Positions 8,845 to 17,323 of a DNA stretch of 64,000 bases are shown piece by piece. The notes under the pieces were generated by a model. The model was given only the letters and a program-made list of their open reading frames with translations. It searched no databases and was not told the origin of the DNA. Positions within the stretch are counted from its first letter, which is position 1. The number at the start of each line of letters is the position of its first letter. Position numbers and translations under genes: made by a program. Origin of the DNA: Tuwongella immobilis (GTDB lineage Bacteria > Planctomycetota > Planctomycetia > Gemmatales > Gemmataceae); the NCBI RefSeq assembly GCF_901538355.1, contig NZ_LR593887.1:5246920-5310919 (forward strand), written 5' to 3'.

Positions 8845-8880
8845 AACCCCCGTTGCGACTGATGAGTCTCAACGGGGGGT
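8845..8880. terminator. Two-way terminator hairpin
   Basis: Arms AACCCCCGTTG (8845-8855) and CAACGGGGGGT (8870-8880) pair, and the loop adds a GACT/AGTC extension. It lies between convergent stops at 8795 and 8907; leftward it is followed by TTGTCGTTT. Confidence 0.65.
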
Positions 8881-8906
8881 AATGATTCTCACAATCGCCG
8901 ATGCAC

Positions 8907-10232
8907 TTATCGGCCGAGTTTGCTTTGCAGCAGCGAATGCACTTCGGTGGTTTGCCGCACAATCAGTGACATCGTCGGCATATGGAATTGGATCGAGCCG
9001 AGGCCGCCGTTCCCCTTCCAACTCATCGGATCAATCGATTGCTCAATTGCCTGAAGGATCACCTTCAGATTCTCTTGCGTCTGCATCTGATCGACGAACG
9101 GTCCCCACGTCACCGCACCACCGAACGGCCCAGTCGCCTGCACCAGATCGCCGATGTAATAGACGCGGGTGACGAGCATTTCCCGAGCCCGCACCGTCGA
9201 AGTCACGTAGATGACTTCGTTCTTGATGACATACGTTAACCCCATGTCGGAGAGGATCTTCCGTAGCGCAGTACGGCCGCTGACTTTGCTCAGTTTGGCG
9301 GTGACTGGGGCGGAGTTATCCACCGCGGCATCGGCGAGCGCGGCCTTGTCGATGATAATCGGCTGGCCCAAGCGATCCGACAAATCCTGGAGTGCTTCCG
9401 AGAACGACGTTTCGCGGTAGTTCAATTCCACCTGGGAATCGAGTGCCCGCATGATTTCCTTTTCCTTGGCGGTCAGCACTTCTTGCTTGCGGCGAGCAGT
9501 CTTTTCTTTCCAGTCTTCCGGGAATTCGACATCCCCCTTCGCCGGCAGCGCAGACTTGACAATTTCTTTGTTCGCTTGAATGATTCGCTTTTCGTACTCG
9601 GCGAGCAATTCTTTGGCTTCCTTCAACCGACGAGCCAACGATTGCCGATTGAGCATCGCTTGAGCCGGTGGCGCATCGGGGAATTGCTCGGCGAGTGCGG
9701 CGGCTTGCGTTTCGGCATCGATGAGTTTGCCAGCAGTGGCGAGTCGATCAATCTCGGCGAGCGAATCCGCAATTCGTTGCACCTGAGCGACTTGCGCAGC
9801 ATACTCGCTCACCTGCGCCGCCGGAGAACGCTGCCCCATCACCGGCACACCACCAGGAGCGGCTCCATTCGCCGCCGTGCCCATCGGGTTGGCATTCGCC
9901 GCCGGTGCATTGCGGATGCTGGCAATGCGGGCTTGCAGCTTCTGCGTCATCTCTCGCCGAGTATTCGGCGGCAGAATCGTATCCGCATCCAATTGATATT
10001 GCACTTCCTTCAGGCGGGCAACGGCTTGTTCGGGCGAGGTGGCTTTGAGTCGATCGGCTTCGGCAATGGCCGAGCGAATGGCAATCTCGAATCGCTGCAT
10101 GGCCACCACTTGCAAGGCTTGCGAGCGGCCAGCGAAATCGCTTTCGCCCACTTGGGCCATCAGCGGGGACGCCGAGCCAATTGAGAGGCCCGCGACAACG
10201 GCGAGGGTTCGCTTCCAGATCCACTGGTTCAT
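8907..10232 (-). CDS. Secreted coiled protein with secretin-N/STN-like C-terminal domain
   Basis: A 441-residue exported protein: signal peptide MNQWIWKRTLAVVAGLSIGS with cleavage near SPLMAQ, start supported by AGGAG at ten bases. Residues about 30-290 are largely helical with two low-complexity linkers (Ala/Gly/Pro-rich near 110-140). Residues about 290-370 (FSEALQDLSDRLGQPIIID, then TALRKILSDMGLTYVIK and VIYVTST) match the STN/secretin N-domain pattern found at the N-terminus of secretins and TonB-dependent receptors. No secretin barrel follows. It resembles planctomycete secreted proteins with an isolated secretin-N repeat; it may be a periplasmic accessory of a secretion or pilus system, which is inference. 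Confidence 0.72.
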   Translation of the reverse strand: MNQWIWKRTLAVVAGLSIGSASPLMAQVGESDFAGRSQALQVVAMQRFEIAIRSAIAEADRLKATSPEQAVARLKEVQYQLDADTILPPNTRREMTQKLQARIASIRNAPAANANPMGTAANGAAPGGVPVMGQRSPAAQVSEYAAQVAQVQRIADSLAEIDRLATAGKLIDAETQAAALAEQFPDAPPAQAMLNRQSLARRLKEAKELLAEYEKRIIQANKEIVKSALPAKGDVEFPEDWKEKTARRKQEVLTAKEKEIMRALDSQVELNYRETSFSEALQDLSDRLGQPIIIDKAALADAAVDNSAPVTAKLSKVSGRTALRKILSDMGLTYVIKNEVIYVTSTVRAREMLVTRVYYIGDLVQATGPFGGAVTWGPFVDQMQTQENLKVILQAIEQSIDPMSWKGNGGLGSIQFHMPTMSLIVRQTTEVHSLLQSKLGR

Positions 10233-10330
10233 GGGCCGCTACTCCTGATCGGCATTCGGTCGAGATGGTTCCTTCATTGTAACGTAATCGATTCCGCGGC
10301 TGTTGGTGAAAATATGGCAAGAAAGTGACA

Positions 10331-10385
10331 GGACCGAGTGATTCCCGCCTCGGCAGAATCGCCACAGCAGGAATCCTCGGTCCTT
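10331..10385 (-). terminator. Terminator hairpin of the giant surface-protein gene
   Basis: Arms 10331-10346 and 10371-10385 pair almost completely (AGGACCGAG with CTCGGTCCT, extended by GATTCC/GGAATC). It sits just downstream of the leftward stop at 10417; read leftward it is followed by CACTTTCTT. Confidence 0.6.
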
Positions 10386-10416
10386 CAATCACTTCCGCAT
10401 CGGAGCCATTCGCGGA

Positions 10417-13400
10417 TTAGCCGACGTAGATGCCCGTGCGTTCCGTATCGCTGAACGGCGTGAAGTTTTCGCTGAATGCCGGTGCGCCGTCCGCCGGGAT
10501 GTTGCGGCCCAGGTAGACGCGAACCACCGGGGCATCCCCTTCACCGGAGCCGACGACCAAATCATCCTGCGAGTCGCCATCGACATCTTGAGCCGAGATG
10601 CGGACCCCGCCTCGCGAAGTCGAATTCCCGGCGAAGAAGTTCGCCAACTGCGTGCGGGTGTTGCCGCCCGAATCGAGGAAATCTCGCCCCGAGATGGCAT
10701 AAATCCGCGGCCCGCCACCCGGCCCACCACCGACGATGATATCGCTGGCGCCATCGCCATTGAGATCGCCCAGGGTGATGAACACACCGTTGCGAAGCGT
10801 CTGCTCGAAGACGAAGAAGTCGGAAACGAGCTTCTCGACGCGGCCTTCCCGCAGCGACGCTCCATTGAAGAGCGCCACCCGTGGCCCGCCTCCGAAGCCG
10901 GCCCCAACCGCGAGATCCGCGACGCCATCGCCGTTGAGATCGCCCGCAGCCACCCGAGTCCCACCTCGGAAACTCGGATCTTCGATGCCGAAGAAGTCGG
11001 CGATCACCGCTTGCGTGACACCATCGAACACGCGAATCCGTGGCCCACCACCTTGATCGGCGGAGACAATCACCTCCGCGCGGCCATCGCCGGTAATGTC
11101 GGCCGCAGCGACATACACCCCACCCGCGAACGATTCTTCGTAGGCCAGGAAGGAATAGACTTCGCTGCCCGTTACCCCATCAAAGACGCGAACAATCGGC
11201 ACACTACCGGGGCCAGCGGCGACAATGGTATCTGGCAAGCCATCACCGGTAATGTCGGCCGTGGCGGTACGGGTGCCACCGGCGAAGCGCGGATCGTTCT
11301 GAATTCCGGTCAGCACCGTGCCAGTGCCCGTGGCGTTATACGCAACCACTTGCGGCGTTCCGGCATCGCGGCCCACCGAGAATCGCGTGCCCGGCGGAAC
11401 GGGCGGAACGGCGGGCGGTCCCGGCGGTGGCGGCGGCGGACTCACCGGCGGCAGTGGTGGCGGTGGCGGCGGCGGCGGGAACACCGGCGGAGTCGGTGGC
11501 GGCGGCGGAGACGGCGGCGATGGAGGCGACGGAGCCACCCCACCTTCCACCACCTGCGTGAATTCCGGCGATGTGCTGGCCAGATAATTCGTGTCGCCCG
11601 AATATTGCGCTGTGATCTTATTCTGACCAATCGGCAGCACATTCAGCGCAATCACCGCTTGATTGTTGCTCAGCACGGCTTGGCCAATGAACGTGGCCCC
11701 GTTGAAGAAATTCACCATCCCCGACACGCCCGGCCCGCCGGTATTCGACGGCGTCACCGTGGCGACCAGTTGAATGAAAGTCCCTGCGGCGGACGGCGAT
11801 TGCGACGATGTCACCACAGCCGTTGTCGCAATCGGCTGAACCGGCGGCGCGGTAATCGTTTGCAAGAGCGTCGTGGAGATGCTGCGTGAAAAGACCGCAT
11901 CGCCCGTGTAGGTGGCGATCACATTCCGCGTGCCGAGCGGCAGCGTGTTGAGCGTGATGGCCGCTCGCCCATCCGGGCCAACCGGCGCGGTGCCCAACAG
12001 CGTTTGATCGTCGCGGAATTCCACCATGCCCGACAGCGTGCCGGTGCCATTGCTGATGTTCACCGTCGCAATCAGCGTGACCATTTCGCCTTGGACGGCG
12101 GGATTCTTCGAGCTAGTCAGAATCGTCACGGTCGGCTGGCTGGACGATACCCGCGTCAGCACGACATCGTTGCCGGTGCCGCCCTGGTAGCTGATCGAGA
12201 AGACTTTGCCATCGACCGCAAAGATCGCCCCCTCGGACAAGCCGTTGAACGTGCCAATGACCGGATCGGTGCCATCGTTGGTGATGATCTGGAATTTCTG
12301 GTCGATCGGCGGGCTGTACTGCGAACTCAACGTGACGATCAGCTTGGCCGAGTTCAACGTCACCGCACCCGTTACTTCGACTTGCGAATATTCGGTTCCG
12401 GCCAGTGGGCCGTTGATGGTGACGCCGAAGGTCGAATCGGGTCCGAGCGTGAGATCGCCGGTCTTCAGCAGCGACGGCTGATTATTCGACTTCGGAAGAA
12501 TCACACCACCGGAAGTCGCATCGACCACGCCGACCGATCCGCGACCGGAGAGGGTGCCGACTTTGCTGATGGTGACCGGATTCCCAGCGGCGTTGCCATC
12601 CACATTCAGCGTGCCATCGTCGATGATGAGCGAGCCGGTCAGCGAGCTGCTTCCCGAAAGCGTGAAGGAGCCGGTGCCCGTCTTGAAAAGGTCGCCGGTG
12701 CCGGTGAGGTTCCCCTCGAATTGGCTGCTGCCGTTGTAGGTGCCCACCGAGAGCTTGGCGTTGTTGATGCTGATCGCCCCGGCCCCGTTGAGCTGGTCGA
12801 TGGTGGTGCTGAAGCCGTTGAGGTTCAACACGCCATTGGAGGCGATTCCGACCACGCCGGTATCGGCAATTTGATTGGAGCCGGTGAGGCTGACAATCGT
12901 CGTATCGCCATTGCCCGTCCCGATTTGCAACTGATTGGCAATCGCATTCGTGGGCGCTTGCAGGAAGATCTGTCCCGCTTCGACACGAGCAACTCCGGTG
13001 AACAAGTTGGTCGCCCCCAGCCGCACCTGGCCGGCTCCCACCTTGACGAAGTTGCCCTGTCCGAGAATCGCACCGTTGATAATCAAATCATCGCCGAATC
13101 CATTGGCGATATCGAACGTATGATCGCCAGGCAACAATTCCAACTTCGACGAAATCGTCGAACTGCTGGGCGATGCCACCACCGAGACATTGCCGAACAG
13201 TTGCAGCGTCCCTTCGCCAGTGACATTGCCACCGCCGTTGATGCTGCCCAATCGGAGCAGGCTGACGGCAGTGCTTTCGCCGGAGAGATTCAGCAAGCCA
13301 TCCGACAACACATTGATAATCGAATTATTCGGCGTCGTCTGGAACGACTGTTGAATCACGACTTGGGCCGTGTTCGCGGCTCCCGAGTCATCCCCGACGG

Positions 13401-14031
13401 TCAGTTTCAGTCGCGTTGCTTCAGTAACTGCGCTGGACAGCGACATCAGGCCGTTGTTGACGAAGGTTTCGCCCTGGAATTGATTGCTGCTGAGCCATTG
13501 CATTGTTCCGGGGCCGTCTTTGACGACGCCTGCGGTGCCGACGATGTCTGCATTGAAGATGCTCTGCCCCGCCCCCTTAACCACGAGGTCGGTCAGGTAG
13601 ATCAGCACCGGGGATTCTAGTTGCAGGAATGCCGCCGCGTTGGTGGTGGTGATCGAACTGGGACCTTCGATGAGGGAGATCGGCAGATCCAGCAGGTTGG
13701 TGCCCTTGGCTTGATTGGAGATCAAACCCGTGGTGCCAATGAAGATCGGCGCACCGGAGATGTTGTATCCCGCACCATTCAGAGTCACCGAGGCGTACTT
13801 CATCGAGTTGAGATCGTTGAAGCTGGCCAGTCGTGGCGACCCATCCGGGAAGATGACATCTTCCGTGCCATCGCCCAACGGCACCGCGCCGGTGGACCAA
13901 TTGGCGGCATTGGACCATAGCCCGGTATCACCGGCACCAGTCCAAGTGATGGTGGCCGGGGTCAACCGGTCCTCGAAGGCTTGCAGGTGTAGATACACCC
14001 GCGATTGAGATTCGCGTGATCGTGCGGGCAT
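10417..14031 (-). CDS. Giant surface protein: autotransporter-type repeats, Ig-like domains, FG-GAP repeats
   Basis: A 1204-residue protein, start at 14031 with GGGGAAA eight bases upstream. The N-terminus has no classical signal; it shows RVYLHLQAFEDRLTPA, the 'LE.LEDR.tP' tag common at the start of planctomycete surface proteins. Residues about 28-630 are Gly/Asn/Ser-rich autotransporter-passenger-type beta-helix repeats (GTGDLFKTGTGSFTLSGSS). About 634-825 are two Ig-like domains (VATYTGDAVFSRS and ITAQYSGDTNYLAS each end one). About 829-882 is a Pro/Ser/Gly linker. About 885-1204 are FG-GAP/VCBS repeats with calcium-loop patterns such as DITGDGLPD, DLNGDGVAD and DVDGDSQDD. No barrel or PEP-CTERM anchor is seen. 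Likely an adhesin or matrix protein; ligand unknown. Confidence 0.85.
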   Translation of the reverse strand: MPARSRESQSRVYLHLQAFEDRLTPATITWTGAGDTGLWSNAANWSTGAVPLGDGTEDVIFPDGSPRLASFNDLNSMKYASVTLNGAGYNISGAPIFIGTTGLISNQAKGTNLLDLPISLIEGPSSITTTNAAAFLQLESPVLIYLTDLVVKGAGQSIFNADIVGTAGVVKDGPGTMQWLSSNQFQGETFVNNGLMSLSSAVTEATRLKLTVGDDSGAANTAQVVIQQSFQTTPNNSIINVLSDGLLNLSGESTAVSLLRLGSINGGGNVTGEGTLQLFGNVSVVASPSSSTISSKLELLPGDHTFDIANGFGDDLIINGAILGQGNFVKVGAGQVRLGATNLFTGVARVEAGQIFLQAPTNAIANQLQIGTGNGDTTIVSLTGSNQIADTGVVGIASNGVLNLNGFSTTIDQLNGAGAISINNAKLSVGTYNGSSQFEGNLTGTGDLFKTGTGSFTLSGSSSLTGSLIIDDGTLNVDGNAAGNPVTISKVGTLSGRGSVGVVDATSGGVILPKSNNQPSLLKTGDLTLGPDSTFGVTINGPLAGTEYSQVEVTGAVTLNSAKLIVTLSSQYSPPIDQKFQIITNDGTDPVIGTFNGLSEGAIFAVDGKVFSISYQGGTGNDVVLTRVSSSQPTVTILTSSKNPAVQGEMVTLIATVNISNGTGTLSGMVEFRDDQTLLGTAPVGPDGRAAITLNTLPLGTRNVIATYTGDAVFSRSISTTLLQTITAPPVQPIATTAVVTSSQSPSAAGTFIQLVATVTPSNTGGPGVSGMVNFFNGATFIGQAVLSNNQAVIALNVLPIGQNKITAQYSGDTNYLASTSPEFTQVVEGGVAPSPPSPPSPPPPPTPPVFPPPPPPPPLPPVSPPPPPPGPPAVPPVPPGTRFSVGRDAGTPQVVAYNATGTGTVLTGIQNDPRFAGGTRTATADITGDGLPDTIVAAGPGSVPIVRVFDGVTGSEVYSFLAYEESFAGGVYVAAADITGDGRAEVIVSADQGGGPRIRVFDGVTQAVIADFFGIEDPSFRGGTRVAAGDLNGDGVADLAVGAGFGGGPRVALFNGASLREGRVEKLVSDFFVFEQTLRNGVFITLGDLNGDGASDIIVGGGPGGGPRIYAISGRDFLDSGGNTRTQLANFFAGNSTSRGGVRISAQDVDGDSQDDLVVGSGEGDAPVVRVYLGRNIPADGAPAFSENFTPFSDTERTGIYVG

Positions 14032-14247
14032 GGGTACATTTCCCCGGTCGCTGCGGGTGCGGGTCGAAGTCGTCCCGGATTTCCAACGAGATTACGTTAT
14101 TAAGATACCCCAAGACAACGGCGAGCCTGCGGAGTCTCTCCGGTTTATCAAAAACCCGCCCCCCGAGCGGACACTATATTCGCTACAACCGAATGTGAAT
14201 CCTCGAAAATGGTTGCAACCCGCGATCGGGTGACTATCCTAGCCGGT

Positions 14248-15123
14248 ATGAACCGCTTTACCGATTCCGAACGCCGAAACGCCGAAACGCTCATCGCTCT
14301 CGCCTTTGCGGAGGATCTGGGCGAGGTCGGCGACCGCACCAGTCTGGCGACCATCCCGGCGGATCGTCAGGGGCAAGCCGTTTTTGTCGCTCGCAAGCCC
14401 GGCGTTCTGGCCGGTATCCCCGTGTTGCACGCCATTCAGCAGTCACACGGGAGCAATCTCACCTGGGAATATGCTTGCGAAGATAGCACCGTGTTGCAAC
14501 CGGGAATGCCCATTGCCACCATGCGCGGTAGCATGCGCACGATTCTCGCCGTTGAGCGCACCGCTCTGAATTTCTTGCAGCGATTATGCGGAATCGCCAC
14601 ACTCACCCGCCAATATGTCAACGCCATTGCCGGACTGCCCGCCGTCGTGCTCGACACGCGCAAGACGACTCCCGGCTGGCGATTGCTCGAAAAGTACGCG
14701 GTCCGCATGGGTGGCGGCACCAATCACCGCATTGGATTGTATGACGGCATTCTGATCAAAGATAACCACCTCGCCGCGCTGCAACCCCGCGAGCAAGCCG
14801 TGGCACTGGCCATTGCCGCCGCTCGAGAACATGCCCCGGATCTGTTCGTGGAGATCGAGGTCGATTCCCTGGAACAGCTCGCCCAAGCCCTCCCCTGCCA
14901 CCCGGAAATTGTGCTGCTCGACAACATGAGCAACGCCCAGCTTCGTGAAGCGGTGGCCCTGCGCAACACACACTCGCCAACGACTCGCCTGGAAGCCTCG
15001 GGCGGAGTCAATCTAACCACCATTCGCGGAATTGCCGAAACCGGAGTCGATCGCATCAGCGTGGGTGCGCTCACGCATTCGGCCACCGCGCTGGACATTG
15101 GATTGGATTATGCCGACGCCTGA
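14248..15123 (+). CDS. nadC: Nicotinate-nucleotide pyrophosphorylase (carboxylating), quinolinate PRTase
   Basis: A 291-residue enzyme of the de novo NAD pathway: quinolinate plus PRPP gives nicotinate mononucleotide, CO2 and PPi. All family landmarks are present: an N-terminal EDLGEVGDRTS, the arginine strand LDTRKTTPGWR, EKYAVRMGGGTNHR, DGILIKDNH, EIEVDS, VLLDNMS and the C-terminal LEASGGV. The length is normal. I take ATG 14248 as the start; an in-frame codon 13 positions upstream would add a non-conserved tail. No nadA or nadB is in the window. The 3' end overlaps birA by 14 bases, so the two are probably co-translated. Confidence 0.95.
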   Translation: MNRFTDSERRNAETLIALAFAEDLGEVGDRTSLATIPADRQGQAVFVARKPGVLAGIPVLHAIQQSHGSNLTWEYACEDSTVLQPGMPIATMRGSMRTILAVERTALNFLQRLCGIATLTRQYVNAIAGLPAVVLDTRKTTPGWRLLEKYAVRMGGGTNHRIGLYDGILIKDNHLAALQPREQAVALAIAAAREHAPDLFVEIEVDSLEQLAQALPCHPEIVLLDNMSNAQLREAVALRNTHSPTTRLEASGGVNLTTIRGIAETGVDRISVGALTHSATALDIGLDYADA

Positions 15124-15892
15124 AATTTGGACGCTGCCGACACGCATCATCGGTCGCGAGGTCCAGGTCTACGCCGTCACGGATAGCACCAACGACCGCG
15201 CTGCCATGCTGGGGCATGATGCGCAACATGATGGCACTGTGGTACTTGCGTGGAATCAAACCGCCGGGCGCGGACAATACGGCCGAATCTGGCAATGCGG
15301 CGAACGGCAAGGCGTGCTGCTATCGGTACTGCTGCGACCACCAGCGATGCTCCGTCACCCGGCCATCCTCACCGTCTGGGCCGCCGTCGCGGTGGCGGAG
15401 ACGGTCCAGCGACTCACCGGAGAAAGTTCGCGCATCAAATGGCCCAATGATGTGCTGGTGAATGGGCAAAAAATTTGCGGCATTTTGTTGGAATCCAGCG
15501 GGTCGGCAATGGTCGCTGGCATGGGGTTGAACGTCAACCAGACGACCGCCGATTTCGAGGCGGCGGGGCTACCCGATGCGACATCGTTGGCGATGCTCCT
15601 GGGTCGCGCGGTCGATCCCGCCGAAGTCGCCCGCACACTCATCGATCAATTGGACCGAGAATATACCCGCCTTCTGGATGGCGAAATTGCACTTCTGGAA
15701 GCAACCTGGAAGGCGCGACTGGGTTTGATGGGGAAGATGGTCGCTGTGGAGAAGCACGACGGCATTCGCCTGATTGGGCGATTGATGGAGTTGGGCTTCG
15801 ACGGCGTCTATCTGGATGTGGGTGGCTCGCTACCGAGTCTGTTCCGGCCTGAAGAGGTGCGGCAGATTCGCGAGCAACGCCCGGAATCGTGA
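15110..15892 (+). CDS. birA: Biotin--[acetyl-CoA-carboxylase] ligase, monofunctional
   Basis: A 260-residue protein that adenylates biotin and transfers it to the biotin-carrier Lys of carboxylases. Motifs: TDSTNDRA near the N-terminus, the biotinyl-AMP loop AGRGQYGRIWQ, KWPNDVLVNGQKICGILLE, and a C-terminal SH3-like domain (DGVYLDVGGSLPSLF). There is no N-terminal winged helix, so it cannot act as the DNA-binding repressor known from E. coli BirA. The ATG at 15110 overlaps the end of nadC by 14 bases with no clear ribosome site of its own, which suggests coupling to nadC. Confidence 0.93.
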   Translation: MPTPEIWTLPTRIIGREVQVYAVTDSTNDRAAMLGHDAQHDGTVVLAWNQTAGRGQYGRIWQCGERQGVLLSVLLRPPAMLRHPAILTVWAAVAVAETVQRLTGESSRIKWPNDVLVNGQKICGILLESSGSAMVAGMGLNVNQTTADFEAAGLPDATSLAMLLGRAVDPAEVARTLIDQLDREYTRLLDGEIALLEATWKARLGLMGKMVAVEKHDGIRLIGRLMELGFDGVYLDVGGSLPSLFRPEEVRQIREQRPES

Positions 15893-15991
15893 ATGCTTGT
15901 CGTAACAAGCATTCTGCTTGCTCCTGTGGCTGGGACCGGTATACTGGGGGAATTCCCGGTGGGTCCGGTGGATTTCAAGGAACGTGCTCCT

Positions 15992-17251
15992 ATGAAGTTG
16001 CGTTGGTTGCCTCTGCTTGGAATGGCCACGGTACTGATGCCCACGCTGGCGTTGGCCGCCGATTGGCCCCAATGGCGTGGCCCGAATCGAGACGGTAAAT
16101 CGAGCGAGACGGGGCTGAATCCCTCGCTGAGCGAACCCAAGTTGCTCTGGACCGCAACCGGCCTGGGCAACTCCTACTCTGGCCCCGCCATCGTCGGCGA
16201 TCGCATCTATAGCATGGGTGCCGACAAGACCGGGAACGTCGAATATCTGTTCTGCTTAGACGCCACCAACGGCAAAGAACTGTGGCGCACCGTGTTCGCC
16301 AAGTTCGTAGACAACAACTGGGGCGGCGGTCCGCGTGGCAATCCCACCGTGGATGGCGATCGCGTCTACGGCTTGGGCGCGGGCGGCGATCTGGTCTGCC
16401 TGAATACCAAGGACGGCTCGAAAGTCTGGGCGGTCAACTTCCCCAAGGATCTCGGCGGGAAGATGATGTCGAGCTGGAATTTCAGCGAATCCGTGCTGAT
16501 CGACGGCGACCGAGTGATCTGCACCCCCGGCGGCAGCAAGGGCACCCTGGCCGCACTGAACAAAATGACCGGCGAAGTCATTTGGCGCAGCACCGGCCTG
16601 ACCGACCCCGCCGCGTATGCCTCGATTCAAGCGCATGAACTGGGCGGCATCAAGCAATACATCACCATGACCAACAAGGGCGTCGTGGGTGTGAAGGCCG
16701 ACGATGGCAAGTTGCTGTGGCAAAGCCCGCTGGCCAAGAACCCCACCGCGGTGATTCCCACGCCGGTCATCAAGGGCAATCTGGTGTTCGTCACCAGTGG
16801 CTACGGCGCGGGCTGCGGTCTGGTCAAGCTGACACCGGATGGCAAAGGTGGCATTACCGCCGAAGACGTGTACGATAATAAAGATATGTCGAACCATCAC
16901 GGCGGCGTGATTCTGATCGACGACCATGTGTATGGCCACAGCGATCGCAAAGGCTGGACCTGCATGGAGTTGGAAACGGGCAAAGTCGTTTGGGCCGAGA
17001 ACAAGAAGCAAGATAAGGGCAGCATTGTCTACGCCGATGGCCACTTCTGGCTGTACGGCGAAGGCAGCCACGCTCTGGTGACCATCAAAGCCACCACCGA
17101 AGGCTTCCAAGAAGTCGGCCGCATGAAACTGCCCAAGGAAACCACCATTCGCGCCCGCGCGGGTCGCACGTGGACTCACCCGGTGATCGCCAACGGCAAA
17201 CTGTACCTGCGCGATCAAGACCTGCTGTTCTGCTTCGACGTGTCGAAGTAA
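15992..17251 (+). CDS. Secreted PQQ-like beta-propeller protein
   Basis: A 419-residue exported propeller. The start at 15992 has AAGGAA upstream and opens a signal peptide (MKLRWLPLLGMATVLMPTLA). The mature N-terminus ADWPQWRGPNRDG is the standard opening of planctomycete 'PQQ-binding-like beta-propeller repeat' proteins. Blades are marked by LDATNGKELWR, LNTKDGSKVWAV, LNKMTGEVIWRS, VKADDGKLLWQ and LETGKVVWAE. The tryptophan-docking pattern is that of quinoprotein dehydrogenases, but the catalytic and PQQ-binding residues of true alcohol dehydrogenases are not evident, so an enzymatic role is unproven. It is the first of three such genes in this 9-kb stretch. Confidence 0.85.
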   Translation: MKLRWLPLLGMATVLMPTLALAADWPQWRGPNRDGKSSETGLNPSLSEPKLLWTATGLGNSYSGPAIVGDRIYSMGADKTGNVEYLFCLDATNGKELWRTVFAKFVDNNWGGGPRGNPTVDGDRVYGLGAGGDLVCLNTKDGSKVWAVNFPKDLGGKMMSSWNFSESVLIDGDRVICTPGGSKGTLAALNKMTGEVIWRSTGLTDPAAYASIQAHELGGIKQYITMTNKGVVGVKADDGKLLWQSPLAKNPTAVIPTPVIKGNLVFVTSGYGAGCGLVKLTPDGKGGITAEDVYDNKDMSNHHGGVILIDDHVYGHSDRKGWTCMELETGKVVWAENKKQDKGSIVYADGHFWLYGEGSHALVTIKATTEGFQEVGRMKLPKETTIRARAGRTWTHPVIANGKLYLRDQDLLFCFDVSK

Positions 17252-17323
17252 TCCCTCTTCCCCGACTGATCCGCTCGCCGTCATCAGCCGGGTGGATCAG
17301 TCGGCGACCTGTGAGGCTGGGCG

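Noticed and set aside
10588-11889. Open frame of 433 codons on the + strand, Arg-rich
   Set aside because: Mirror of the FG-GAP/Pro-rich part of the giant surface protein; low-complexity Arg runs come from reading the GGC/GCC repeats in reverse.
12004-13620. Open frame of 538 codons on the + strand
   Set aside because: Antisense to the beta-helix repeats of the same surface protein; no homology pattern of its own.
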